DNA of 64,000 nucleotides, taken from the NCBI RefSeq assembly GCF_002160015.1, contig NZ_NFJT01000017.1:1-64000 (forward strand), read 5' to 3'. Every line of letters begins with the position of its first letter. The first letter of the stretch is position 1. The notes under the pieces are model-generated. The model was not told where the DNA came from, did no database searches, and saw only the letters and a program-made list of their open reading frames with translations. Of the stretch, positions 15,599-23,731 are shown piece after piece. The DNA comes from Anaerofilum sp. An201. GTDB taxonomy: Bacteria; Bacillota; Clostridia; Oscillospirales; Ruminococcaceae. The translations under genes were made by a program, and so were the position numbers.

Positions 15599-17611
15599 TT
15601 ATTCTGCGCTTGCCTTGGTTTGGGCTGCCCGGGCCGTTTTTTTGGCCGCCGACTTTTTGGCTGCGGTCTTGGGCTGCGCGGCCTTTTTGGCCGCCGGTTT
15701 CTTCGGCTTTTTCTCGGCCGGCTGCGGCACCTCGAAGTAGATGGTGCTCAGGGGCGGGATGGTCAGGGTGAGGGTGTTCTCCATCCCGTGCATCTTGCCC
15801 TTTTTGCTGCGCATCTTCTTGTTGTGCACGCCGGTCCCGCCGTATTTCACGTCGTCGCTGTTGAGCAGTTCCTGATACCAGCCCGCCACCGGCACGCCGA
15901 TCTGGTAATGCTCCCGCAGGACGGGGTTGAAGTTGCACACCACCATCACCTGCTTGCCCTGGCGGTTTTTGCGCAGGAACACCACCACGCTCTGCTGGTT
16001 GTCGTCCGGCACGATCCACTGGAAGCCCTCCCAGCTGTAGTCCACCTGCCAGAAGGCGTCGTTGTCCAGGTAGAAGCGGTTCAGGTCCTTCACATACTGC
16101 TGCAGCTGGGCATGGCGGTCGTACTGCAGCAGCATCCAGTCGAGCTGTTTTGTCTCGCTCCACTCGGAAAACTGGCCGAACTCCTGGCCCATAAACAGCA
16201 GCTTTTTGCCGGGATGGGCCATCATATATCCGTAAAATGTGCGCAGGTTTGCAAATTTATCGTCGTACTCGCCCGGCATCTTGCCGATCAGGCTGCACTT
16301 GCCGTGCACCACCTCGTCGTGGCTGATGGGCAGCACGAAGTTCTCGCTGAAGGCGTAGAAGAAGCTGAAGGTCACCTTGTTGTGGTTGCCGGCGCGGAAG
16401 AGCGGGTCGGTGCTCATATAGCTGAGCATGTCGTTCATCCAGCCCATGTTCCACTTGAAGTTGAAGCCCAGGCCGCCGTCCTCGGCCGGCTTGGTCACCA
16501 TCGGCCAGGCGGTGGACTCCTCGGCGATCATCAGCGCGTGGGGATGGCGCGCGAACACCTCGGTGTTCAGCTTGCGCAGGAACTCGATGGCCTCGAGGTT
16601 CTCGTTGCCGCCGTGCTTGTTGGGCTGCCACTCGCCGCCGCGGCGGTTGTAGTCCAGATACAGCATGCTGGCCACGGCGTCCACCCGCAGGCCGTCGATG
16701 TGGTACTCGGTCAGCCAGAACAGCGCCGAGGAGATCAAAAAGCTCTGCACCTCGTTGCGGCCGAAATCGAACACCATCGTGCCCCATTCCTTGTGCTCGC
16801 CGCGCAGGGGGTTCTGGTCCTCGTAGCAGTTGGTGCCGTCGAACTTATACAGGCCGTGCTGGTCCTTGGGGAAGTGGGCGGGCACCCAGTCCATGATGAC
16901 GCCGATCCCCTCGCGGTGGCAGCGGTCGATGAAGTATTTGAAATCCCTGGGGCTGCCGTAGCGGCTGGTGGGGGCGAAATACCCGGTCACCTGATAGCCC
17001 CAGCTGCCGTCGAAGGGGTATTCGGTCAGCGGCATCAGCTCGATGTGGGTATAGCCCATCTCCTTTATGTAGGGCAGCAGCTCGTCGGCCAGAGCGCGGT
17101 ACCCGAAGGGATTGCCGTCTGGATAGGTGCGCCAGCTGCCGGCGTGCAGCTCGTAGATGTTCATGGGGCTGTTGATGACGTCGGCCTTTTCGCGGGCCTT
17201 CTGCCATTTGCCGTCGCCCCATTTGTAATCGTTGATGTCGTATACCTTGGCGCAGTTGGAGGGGCGCGTCTCGGTGTGGAAGGCATACGGGTCGGTCTTG
17301 AAGACCAGCTCGTCGCTGGGGGTGGTCACGCAGTATTTATAGATGTCGTACTCCTTCAGGCCCGGCACGAAGCACTCCCAGATGCCGCTGTCGGCCAGCT
17401 GCTTCATGGGGGTGTCGCCGGGGAGCCAGTTGTTGAAGTCGCCCACCACGCTCATCGCCTTTGCCCGGGGCGCCCACACGCGGAACACCACGCCGTCCTC
17501 CCCGTCGCGCTGTTCCAGATGAGATCCTAAAAAGCGATACGCCTCAAAGTTTGTCCCCTGTTTAAATAAATATATGGGCAAGTCCGCATCGAAATTCCTC
17601 CTGGTTTCCAA
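15599..17611 (-). CDS. glgB: 1,4-alpha-glucan branching enzyme with Lys/Ala-rich tail
   Basis: This GH13 enzyme creates alpha-1,6 branches in glycogen. It has 670 residues. An N-terminal CBM48 (about residues 35-120, with VWAPRAKAMSVVGDFNNW) precedes the catalytic barrel. GLRVDAVASM holds the nucleophile Asp311, IAEES at 362-366 the acid/base Glu, and PISHDEVVHGK the third acidic residue. The start is a TTG with AAAGGAGGGGG upstream; a nearby ATG is out of frame. The last 40 or so residues are a Lys/Ala/Pro-rich basic tail (for example KKPKKPAAKKAA), unusual for the family. It is first in the glgBCDA operon. Confidence 0.95.
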   Translation of the reverse strand: METRRNFDADLPIYLFKQGTNFEAYRFLGSHLEQRDGEDGVVFRVWAPRAKAMSVVGDFNNWLPGDTPMKQLADSGIWECFVPGLKEYDIYKYCVTTPSDELVFKTDPYAFHTETRPSNCAKVYDINDYKWGDGKWQKAREKADVINSPMNIYELHAGSWRTYPDGNPFGYRALADELLPYIKEMGYTHIELMPLTEYPFDGSWGYQVTGYFAPTSRYGSPRDFKYFIDRCHREGIGVIMDWVPAHFPKDQHGLYKFDGTNCYEDQNPLRGEHKEWGTMVFDFGRNEVQSFLISSALFWLTEYHIDGLRVDAVASMLYLDYNRRGGEWQPNKHGGNENLEAIEFLRKLNTEVFARHPHALMIAEESTAWPMVTKPAEDGGLGFNFKWNMGWMNDMLSYMSTDPLFRAGNHNKVTFSFFYAFSENFVLPISHDEVVHGKCSLIGKMPGEYDDKFANLRTFYGYMMAHPGKKLLFMGQEFGQFSEWSETKQLDWMLLQYDRHAQLQQYVKDLNRFYLDNDAFWQVDYSWEGFQWIVPDDNQQSVVVFLRKNRQGKQVMVVCNFNPVLREHYQIGVPVAGWYQELLNSDDVKYGGTGVHNKKMRSKKGKMHGMENTLTLTIPPLSTIYFEVPQPAEKKPKKPAAKKAAQPKTAAKKSAAKKTARAAQTKASAE

Positions 17612-17653
17612 TGGTGTCCCCCTCCTTTTGCCTTATAGTTTTTCTTATATAAT

Positions 17654-17681
17654 ATACTATCATTTTTCTGGTATTTTTCAA
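17654..17681 (-). promoter_or_regulatory. Probable glg operon promoter
   Basis: On the minus strand TTGAAA and TAGTAT are spaced by 16 bases in an AT-rich stretch, about 45 bases before glgB. Overlapping alternatives such as TATATT exist slightly downstream. The rest of the 323-base gap between glgB and corA is AT-rich and holds only this promoter and the corA terminator. Confidence 0.55.
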
Positions 17682-17861
17682 GAGTTTTGTGTATTAAATA
17701 TCTAAAATATGCAGAAGGTTTCTCCCCATTTCGTGTTAAATATACAAATTTTTACAAAAAAGATTATACGGGATACCTATTGACATTTCGGCTCGCTTTG
17801 AAGCAGAAACCGTGTATTTGCAAGAGGCACATCTGCTCTTTTACCGCTTACAGAAACAGAC

Positions 17862-17909
17862 AAAAAAAGCGCCGCAGACACCCCTGATAGAACAGAGGGT
17901 CTGCGGCGC
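17862..17909 (-). terminator. corA intrinsic terminator
   Basis: On the minus strand GCGCCGCAGAC pairs with GTCTGCGGCGC, enclosing a smaller inner stem, and is followed by seven Ts. It starts 25 bases after the corA stop. Confidence 0.9.
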
Positions 17910-17934
17910 ACCGCCCGGCACGCAGCCGGCCGGA

Positions 17935-18867
17935 TCACAGCCATTTTTTGCGGATCATGAACAGGATCGACACCCCGGTCAGCGCGGCGGAGATCAGCAG
18001 CACGATCCAGAACCCGAACGGGTTTTCGGCGAACGGCACCGGCACGTTGGTGCCCCACAGGCCGAACACGATGGTGGGGATGGTGAGGATGATGGTGAGC
18101 GAAGCGAGCAGCTTCATGACGATGTTGAGGTTGTTGGAAATGACCGACGCAAAGGCGTCCATCGTGCCGCTGAGGATGTCGCGGTAGATGTTGCTCATCT
18201 CGATGGCCTGCTTGTTCTCGATGATGACGTCCTCCAGCAGCTCGGTGTCGTCGGGGTAGTCCTTGACGAAATCCATCCGCAGCAGCTTTTCCAGCACCAG
18301 CTCGTTGCCTTTCAGGCTGGTGGAGAAGTACACCAGGCTCTTTTCCAGCCCCAGCATCTGGATCAGCTCTTTGTTTTTCATCGAGATGTGCAGCTCGTTC
18401 TCCACGCGGCTGCTGGCCTTGTCCACCTGGCGCAGGTAGAACAGGAACAGGGTGGCGTTGCGGTAGAGCATCTGCAAGGTCATGCGGTTGCGCTTTTTGG
18501 TGGAAACGCCCTTCACCAGCCCCTCCGAGAAGGCGCGCGGCAGGGCGGTCTCCTTCAGGCAGACGGTGAGGATGTTGTCCGGGGTGAGCACGATGCCGAA
18601 CGGGATGGTGGAATAGACGAAGCTGCGCCCCTCCGCCTCCACGGTGGGGGTATCCACCAGGATCAGGGTCACGCCGTCCTCCACTTCCAAACGGCTGCGT
18701 TCCTCCTCGTCCAGCGCGGCGCGGACAAAATCGGGGTCCACGTGCAGCTCGGCGCACACGCGCTCGATCTCGGCCTCCTCCGGCTCGCACAGATGCACCC
18801 AGGTGCCCGGGGTGATGGTCTGCTTCTCGGCCACGCGGCCGTCGTCGCTCTGGTAAATGGAAATCAT
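17935..18867 (-). CDS. corA: CorA-type divalent cation transporter
   Basis: This 310-residue membrane protein likely conducts Mg2+ (or Co2+/Ni2+) as a pentamer. A cytoplasmic domain with a long helix (around ELLEDVIIENKQAIEMSNIYRD, split here across the family signature region) leads to two C-terminal membrane segments. The pore motif at 272-274 is GTN rather than the classic GMN, followed by VPVPF; such substitutions occur in the family and may alter selectivity. The start MISIYQSDD is chosen because AGGTG lies seven bases upstream and the ATG overlaps the stop of the leader ORF as ATGA. Confidence 0.9.
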   Translation of the reverse strand: MISIYQSDDGRVAEKQTITPGTWVHLCEPEEAEIERVCAELHVDPDFVRAALDEEERSRLEVEDGVTLILVDTPTVEAEGRSFVYSTIPFGIVLTPDNILTVCLKETALPRAFSEGLVKGVSTKKRNRMTLQMLYRNATLFLFYLRQVDKASSRVENELHISMKNKELIQMLGLEKSLVYFSTSLKGNELVLEKLLRMDFVKDYPDDTELLEDVIIENKQAIEMSNIYRDILSGTMDAFASVISNNLNIVMKLLASLTIILTIPTIVFGLWGTNVPVPFAENPFGFWIVLLISAALTGVSILFMIRKKWL

Positions 18868-19013
18868 TTGCATACACCTGCTTTCATTGGGATGAGGACG
18901 CACTCTCCCCTTTCCCCCGTGCAGGCATGCGGCAGGCCGCGCTCAGGCGGCAGCCCACACATGGACGGGCGGTGCGTCGGTTTGGTTGGATAATCGACAT
19001 CTCGGGTCGCCAT
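18864..19013 (-). CDS. Leader ORF upstream of corA (49 aa)
   Basis: This small frame begins MATRDVDYPTKPTHRPS, ends MKAGVCK, and its TGA overlaps the corA ATG as ATGA. An AAGGAGAG ribosome site lies 13-15 bases upstream. A second ATG four bases earlier, in another frame, would give a 24-codon peptide ending before corA. The peptide is rich in Pro, Arg and Cys. It lies in a predicted transcribed leader of about 245 bases. The arrangement resembles in principle the leader peptides that control Mg2+ transporters in enterobacteria. I see no sequence similarity to those and know of no named family. Confidence 0.45.
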   Translation of the reverse strand: MATRDVDYPTKPTHRPSMCGLPPERGLPHACTGERGECVLIPMKAGVCK

Positions 19014-19118
19014 CCATGCGTGTTCACTCTCCTTACGTAGAAATTCCAAAAAGATAGGGCGCGTCCGCCGTGCGGGCACAGCGAACCAGACCGCCGGAGA
19101 CCCGGCGGGCGCTTTCTC

Positions 19119-19148
19119 AGTGTATGCCTTTGGGACGTGGTTTGTCAA
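19119..19148 (-). promoter_or_regulatory. corA promoter with long leader
   Basis: TTGACA and TACACT are separated by 18 bases on the minus strand. The predicted transcript carries about 245 bases before corA. It opens with a hairpin pairing CCGCCGG with CCGGCGG and contains the leader ORF. Confidence 0.6.
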
Positions 19149-19172
19149 GCCGAATGGGAAAATTTTTTGTCC

Positions 19173-19787
19173 TCAGCGGCAATTTTTCAAAAATGCGGCG
19201 ATCATCTCCACCGCCCCGTCCACCCCCAGGCGCGCGGTGTTCAGGCACAGGTCGTAGTTGGCGGCGGCGTCCCATTCGCGGTCGGTGTAGAAGCTGTAGT
19301 AGTTGGCGCGGGTCTTGTCGGTCTTGCGCACCAGGTCGCGGGCGGCGTCCTCGTCGATGTTGCGCAGCCGCGCGATGCGCTGCACCCGGAGCTCCAGCGG
19401 GCTGTGCACATACACGCTCACCAGGCCCGGCCGGCCGCGCAGGATGTCGTCGGCGCAGCGGCCGATGATGACGCAGGAGCTCTTGTCGGCCAGCTCCCGG
19501 ATGGTGCGGCACTGCCAGCTGAACACGCTCTCGCGCTGCATCTTCTGCTCAAAATCGGCAAACAGGGCGCCCCTTCCCGCCCCCATCGACAGCGAATAGA
19601 TCAAGCTGCTGCCCGGCTTTTCGTCGGCCTCGCAGAACATCTCGGCCGAGATGCCGCTCTGCTGGGCGGCGTGCAGCAGGATCTCGCGATCGTACAGCGG
19701 GATGCCCAGCCGGGCCGCCAGCTTTTCGCCCACCTCGTGTCCGCCCGACCCGAACTGCCTGGCCAGCGTCACCACCGGATATGTCAT
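19173..19787 (-). CDS. Cytidylate kinase-like protein (downstream paralogue)
   Basis: This 204-residue P-loop kinase belongs to the cytidylate kinase-like family (related to Cmk but not the housekeeping enzyme). ARQFGSGG at residues 9-16 is the nucleotide-binding loop; CVIIGRCADDIL and RKTDKTRANYYSFYTDREW are the conserved lid/substrate blocks. The start MTYPVVTLA is preferred over an ATG two codons earlier because it lies nine bases after GGAG. The gene is paralogous to the next one upstream and separated from it by a terminator whose T-run almost touches its ribosome site. The physiological substrate is unknown. Confidence 0.85.
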   Translation of the reverse strand: MTYPVVTLARQFGSGGHEVGEKLAARLGIPLYDREILLHAAQQSGISAEMFCEADEKPGSSLIYSLSMGAGRGALFADFEQKMQRESVFSWQCRTIRELADKSSCVIIGRCADDILRGRPGLVSVYVHSPLELRVQRIARLRNIDEDAARDLVRKTDKTRANYYSFYTDREWDAAANYDLCLNTARLGVDGAVEMIAAFLKNCR

Positions 19788-19805
19788 GTCCATCCTCTCC
19801 TTTAT

Positions 19806-19836
19806 AAAAAAAGGCGGGGCAGCACGCCGCCCCGCC
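19806..19836 (-). terminator. Terminator/attenuator between the two kinase genes
   Basis: On the minus strand GGCGGGGC pairs with GCCCCGCC and is followed by seven Ts. The downstream Shine-Dalgarno (GGAGAGG) begins about six bases after the T-run, so termination directly decides whether the second kinase is transcribed. No promoter is evident in between. Confidence 0.8.
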
Positions 19837-19904
19837 GCAGACTGTTGAGTAAGTCGGCAGATTCACACAATGGGAGCGCTTCCGATCAGACGCCACATCG
19901 TCGT

Positions 19905-19963
19905 TTTTCTCAAAAGGCTTCCCCTTGGGGGGAAGCTGTCGCCGCCGGCGACTGATGAGGGGA
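19905..19963. repeat. Clostridial palindromic intergenic repeat
   Basis: Two adjacent imperfect palindromes form this unit. One pairs GCTTCCCC with GGGGAAGC, the other GTCGCC with GGCGAC; they are followed by TGATGAGGGG. Very similar AAGGCTTCCCC...GATGAGGGG units are widespread in genomes of gut Clostridia, from general knowledge of those genomes. It sits in the gap between the kinase genes and looks like a small non-coding dispersed repeat. Confidence 0.6.
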
Positions 19964-20009
19964 GAGCTTCCGCACTGCACAAACCATCGTTTTTTCGGCA
20001 GGCCGAAAC

Positions 20010-20027
20010 GGGGCGGCGCGCCGCCCC
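20010..20027. repeat. 18-bp perfect GC palindrome
   Basis: GGGGCGGCG followed by its reverse complement lies 13 bases beyond the stop of the upstream kinase gene. In RNA it would form a short stem; no adequate T-run follows on the minus strand, so it is a weak terminator at best. Confidence 0.45.
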
Positions 20028-20039
20028 GCCGGCCGGTCT

Positions 20040-20681
20040 TCAGCCTTTGGCGAATTCCTGTCGCATCCGCACATACTGGCAGATCAGCTCTGCCGATTTC
20101 TCCACGCCCAGCTTCCCGCTGTCCAGGCACAGGTCGTAGTTTTCCAGCGCGCCCCAGTTGCGGTCGGTGGAGAAGTTGTAGTAGTTTGCGCGGGACTTGT
20201 CGGTCTTGCGGATCAGGACCCTCGCTTTGTCCTCCCGCAGGTTGTACAGCCGCACGATGCGGGCGGCGCGCACATCCATGTTCGCGTGGATGAACACGCT
20301 CACCAGCGCGGTGCTGTCGCGCAGGATATAGTCGGCGCAGCGGCCGATGATGACGCACGGCCCCTCCTGCGCGAACTGCCGGATGGTCTGCGCCTGCCAC
20401 ATGAACAGCCGGTCGCTGGTGGGCATGCTGTCGGTGTAGTGGCCGTAAAACAGCGGCGCGGCATAGCTGCCGCCCATCGACAGGCTGTACAGCAGGCTGG
20501 AGGTGGGCTTTTCGTCCATGTTCTCGAACACTTCCTGCACGATGCCGCTTTTCTTGGCGGCCCCGGCCAGGATCTCCTTGTCGTAAAACGCGATCCCCAG
20601 CTCTTTGGCCACCAGGGTGCCGATCTCGCGGCCTCCCGAACCGAACTGCCTTCCAATCGAAATCACCAGATTATCCGCCAT
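20040..20681 (-). CDS. Cytidylate kinase-like protein (upstream paralogue)
   Basis: This 213-residue paralogue of the next gene shares GRQFGSGG (residues 10-17), a DEKPTSSLLYSLSMG segment, CVIIGRCADYIL and RKTDKSRANYYNFSTDRNW. Of the three in-frame starts, the ATG giving MADNLVISI has AAAGGA ten bases upstream. The P-loop and lid residues appear intact in both copies, so neither looks like a pseudogene. The pair likely arose by tandem duplication and has diverged mainly at the C-terminus. It is read from a strong promoter just upstream. Confidence 0.87.
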   Translation of the reverse strand: MADNLVISIGRQFGSGGREIGTLVAKELGIAFYDKEILAGAAKKSGIVQEVFENMDEKPTSSLLYSLSMGGSYAAPLFYGHYTDSMPTSDRLFMWQAQTIRQFAQEGPCVIIGRCADYILRDSTALVSVFIHANMDVRAARIVRLYNLREDKARVLIRKTDKSRANYYNFSTDRNWGALENYDLCLDSGKLGVEKSAELICQYVRMRQEFAKG

Positions 20682-20743
20682 GCTCCACACATCCTTTCCT
20701 CGCTGGCGTTCGCGGCCCGGAAACGGCCGCCGTCCACGGCTTT

Positions 20744-20772
20744 ATTATACCGCTATGTCCACATTTTTTCAA
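20744..20772 (-). promoter_or_regulatory. Promoter of the kinase pair
   Basis: TTGAAA (-35) and a perfect TATAAT (-10) are spaced by 17 bases on the minus strand, about 60 bases before the upstream kinase start. Confidence 0.75.
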
Positions 20773-20812
20773 TACGAAAGTGGAAAACTTTTTATTGTTT
20801 GCACATTTTTCA

Positions 20813-21499
20813 TCAGTCGATCACCGTGCTGGTGCGGCCGATGCCCACCGACGCGGCGGTGAGCTTTTTCCAGGTGTTGCAGCCCACGATGCCGTCCACC
20901 GCCAGGCTGACGTTGCTCTGGAAGGCACGGACCGCGCGCTCGGTGTTGCTGCCGAATTTGCCGTCCAGCGTGTTGGTGTTGTAGCCCAGGGCGTTCAGCG
21001 CGTCCTGCAGGATCAGCACATAGGTGGACACCGAGCCGCGGCGCAGGGTGGGATAGCCGGCGGTGGTGCCGGAGCAGGCGGGGGTGAAATAGCGGCGGTC
21101 GAAGTGCACCCAGGTGGGGGTCATCGACAACGGCTCCACATAGCCCCAGGCGCCGGTGTTGCTGGCGGCGTTCCAGATCTGGCGGCGGTTGGCGCTGGTG
21201 GTGTTCTGGCCCACGTCGAAGGCCACGCCGGCGTAGTGCTGACTGGCGGTGCCGTGGCCGCCCTCCCAGATGCGCTTGAAGGCGTACCCGATGTGGATGC
21301 CGCGGCCATAGCTGCGGCGGGTCATGTTCCAGGCCTCCATCGCGCGGATGGTGGTCCACAGAGTGGGCGACTTGCTGCTGCCGCGGAACTCGCGCAGGCG
21401 CATGGTGCTGCCGTAGACAAAGGGCATCACGTCGTTCTCGCTGAGCTGGTAGGTGAGCAGCTTGTTGGTATACTCATCGTATACGAATAATTTTGCCAT
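20813..21499 (-). CDS. M15-type DD-carboxypeptidase with peptidoglycan-binding domain
   Basis: This 228-residue predicted cell-wall peptidase has an N-terminal VanY-like domain with the zinc motif SQHYAGVAFD (His88, Asp95) and a third ligand in WVHFD (His132). It is followed by a PG_binding_1 domain from about residue 145 (TLRRGSVSTYVLILQDAL, AVDGIVGCNTWKKL). No signal peptide is visible, which is common for cortex-related or mother-cell proteins of spore formers. The start MAKLFVYDE follows AAGGAGGGAACTCAT. It lies 36 bases after the repeat-rich peptidoglycan-binding gene and is probably co-transcribed with it. Confidence 0.85.
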   Translation of the reverse strand: MAKLFVYDEYTNKLLTYQLSENDVMPFVYGSTMRLREFRGSSKSPTLWTTIRAMEAWNMTRRSYGRGIHIGYAFKRIWEGGHGTASQHYAGVAFDVGQNTTSANRRQIWNAASNTGAWGYVEPLSMTPTWVHFDRRYFTPACSGTTAGYPTLRRGSVSTYVLILQDALNALGYNTNTLDGKFGSNTERAVRAFQSNVSLAVDGIVGCNTWKKLTAASVGIGRTSTVID

Positions 21500-21535
21500 A
21501 TGAGTTCCCTCCTTCTCAAAATGCAAAGTGGAAAG

Positions 21536-23539
21536 TTATCCGGGCAGACCGGCGTTCTGGTCGGTGCGCCACAGGTCCACGATGGCGTCCCAGGTGGCGC
21601 GGTCCACCACGCCGGTCTGGGTCAGGCCCAGGCCGCGCTGGAACTCGGTGACGGCCTTCACCATCTGCTCGTCGTACACGCCGGTCTCGGGCACAAAGTA
21701 CCCCTGACAGTACCGCTTGGCGATGTCGTTCATATAGGTCTGCAGCTGGCGCACCGGTTCGCCGGCGCTGCCCAGCAGCAGCACAAAGCCGGGATATTCG
21801 CCCTCCGCGGCGGCAGTCTGGATGGCGGGGCTGCCCGCCGCCAGGCTGAGGTAGACGATCACCATCGCGTTCCACACCGTCTCATCCACCACGCCGGTCA
21901 CCGGCAGGCCGAAGGTGCGCTGGAAGCTCTCCACGCCGGCCTGGGTCTCGGGATCGTAGAGGCCAGTGAGATCGGCGCCCTGCACCGTTTCGTAGAAAAA
22001 TCCGATGAACTGCAGCAGAAATTGCAGATAAACCACCCAGCGGCTCTCGCTGCCCAAGCTGAACACCTCACCCGGCCAGCGGTACAGCTGGAAGGACAGC
22101 GCCGGGCCGTCGGCGGTGCGCAGGCGCTGGTACTGGGCGTAGATGCTGTTCCAGGTGGCGGGGCCAACCACGCCGTCCACCGTCAGACCGAACAGCTGCT
22201 GATACGCCCGGACCGCCTCCGTGGTGGCGGGGCCGAAGACGCCGTCGAAGGCGATGGCCGGGATGGAGTCGTAGTAGGCGGACAGCAGGTACAGATAATA
22301 CTGCACCTCGCGCACCGCCTTGCCGGTATCGCCCTGCCGCAGCGGGCTGCCGGGATAGGTGCCGGGCCGCTGGTCGGGGGCCATCAGATCGTTGGTGACG
22401 TCGGTGTAGACCTCATACAGCTTGTTCCAGGTCAGCTGGCCCACCACGCCGTCCACCGAAAGGCCGAAGAACTGCTGGAAGGCGCGCACGGCGTTTTCGG
22501 TGCCGCCGCCGAAGATGCCGTCCACCGCGATGACCGGGATGGTGGAATAGTTGGTGGCGGCCACCCGCAGATAAAACTGCACCAGACGCACGCTCTCCCC
22601 GCGGTCTCCGCGGCGCAGGGGCGTTCCGGGATAGCTTCCCGCACCACCGGAATCGAGATCTTCTTCGATAGAATTATACTGATTGTAGAGCGTGTTCCAG
22701 GTATCGCGCCCCACGATGCCGTCCACCGTCAGGCCGTATCTCTCCTGGAAGGCGCGCACAGCCGCCGTGGTGGCGGGACCAAAGATGCCATCCACATTCA
22801 CGCTGGGGATGCTGCTGTCGAACTCGGACAGTTCGCTGAGCCAGAACTGGACCTGCTCCACCGCGGCGCCGGTGCTGCCTTCCCGCAGCGAGGTGCCGGG
22901 GTACACGCCGTCCACCGGCTCGCCGGTGTTGGCCTCGCCCTCGCTGGTCAGCTCGGCCAGGTCCTTCACGGCCACATAGATGTAGCTGATCTTGTACCAG
23001 GTGTTGCGCCCCACCACGCCGTCCACCGTCAGGCCGAACTGCTTCTGGAATTTCTTCACAACGTCGGCAGTGTTCTGGCCGTACACGCCGTCCACCGTCA
23101 CGGTGCCGAAGGAGGGGTAGTCGCGCGCGATGCGGTTCAGCTGGCGCTGGATGGTGCGCACCGAGGTGCCGGTGCTGCCGATGCGCAGCGGCGTGCCGGG
23201 ATAGCTTTCGGGGATCGACTGGATGCGGTTGGTGCGCACGATCTCGATGTTGTTGCCATAGTAGTATTGCAGGATCTGCAATGCGTTCATGCCGTTCTGT
23301 GCCAGCGTGACGGTGCCCCACTGCTTCATGCCGTTGCAGGTGACGCTCTTGCCGTCGCAGTACTCGGTGTAGTAGGGGTCGATGGTGCCGGGGCGGCGCA
23401 CATAGGTGTTGAAGATGTCGTCGGTGATGCGGCGCATCACGTCAAAGACCTCGCGGCCGTGCACGTAATACTGGTCGTAGCTGGTGGAGTTGGTGATGTT
23501 GAAGTTATATCCCTTGCTGGGGTACCACTCGGTATACAC
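21536..23539 (-). CDS. Peptidoglycan-binding repeat protein, probably 5'-truncated
   Basis: The visible protein has a SpoIID-like N-terminal region ([20 protein letters not shown]) and six tandem peptidoglycan-binding repeats of about 70 residues. The first four begin YPGTPLR or a close variant and end with VDGVVG...TW. Homologues in Clostridia have some 50 more N-terminal residues before [10 protein letters not shown]. Here the open frame does extend upstream through [10 protein letters not shown] to about 23602, but it then turns into unrelated sequence with no ATG, GTG or TTG before a stop. The only start inside is a GTG at 23539 without a ribosome site. I therefore regard it as a truncated, possibly inactive gene. 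Confidence 0.6.
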   Translation of the reverse strand: MYTEWYPSKGYNFNITNSTSYDQYYVHGREVFDVMRRITDDIFNTYVRRPGTIDPYYTEYCDGKSVTCNGMKQWGTVTLAQNGMNALQILQYYYGNNIEIVRTNRIQSIPESYPGTPLRIGSTGTSVRTIQRQLNRIARDYPSFGTVTVDGVYGQNTADVVKKFQKQFGLTVDGVVGRNTWYKISYIYVAVKDLAELTSEGEANTGEPVDGVYPGTSLREGSTGAAVEQVQFWLSELSEFDSSIPSVNVDGIFGPATTAAVRAFQERYGLTVDGIVGRDTWNTLYNQYNSIEEDLDSGGAGSYPGTPLRRGDRGESVRLVQFYLRVAATNYSTIPVIAVDGIFGGGTENAVRAFQQFFGLSVDGVVGQLTWNKLYEVYTDVTNDLMAPDQRPGTYPGSPLRQGDTGKAVREVQYYLYLLSAYYDSIPAIAFDGVFGPATTEAVRAYQQLFGLTVDGVVGPATWNSIYAQYQRLRTADGPALSFQLYRWPGEVFSLGSESRWVVYLQFLLQFIGFFYETVQGADLTGLYDPETQAGVESFQRTFGLPVTGVVDETVWNAMVIVYLSLAAGSPAIQTAAAEGEYPGFVLLLGSAGEPVRQLQTYMNDIAKRYCQGYFVPETGVYDEQMVKAVTEFQRGLGLTQTGVVDRATWDAIVDLWRTDQNAGLPG

Positions 23540-23635
23540 GCGGTTCAGCGCCAGGCTGATCTGCGCGTGGATGTTGGCGCGCAGTGCCTGTTCCGGCCAG
23601 GGAAAACAGACGAAGCCCGCAAACTCCCCCCCTTC

Positions 23636-23664
23636 TTGACGGGAAACGGAGAACGGGATATGAT
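23636..23664 (+). promoter_or_regulatory. Promoter of the patatin-like gene
   Basis: TTGACG and TATGAT are spaced by 17 bases on the plus strand, about 70 bases before the start codon. The promoter begins only about 35 bases from the point where the opposite-strand peptidoglycan-binding gene loses similarity. Confidence 0.65.
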
Positions 23665-23731
23665 GGTATTCGATGCAGCGCCGGCCGGGACCGGCACTGC
23701 GATCTCAACAGCAAGCGAGGGGAGATCCGGG

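Noticed and set aside
18868-19118. M-box (Mg2+) riboswitch in the corA leader
   Set aside because: I could not find the conserved M-box core sequence; a leader ORF is the better supported feature.
22430-23240. DNA-level repeats that could suggest a CRISPR or satellite array
   Set aside because: They are the coding repeats of the peptidoglycan-binding domains, about 210-240 bases apart, with no constant short repeats and spacers.
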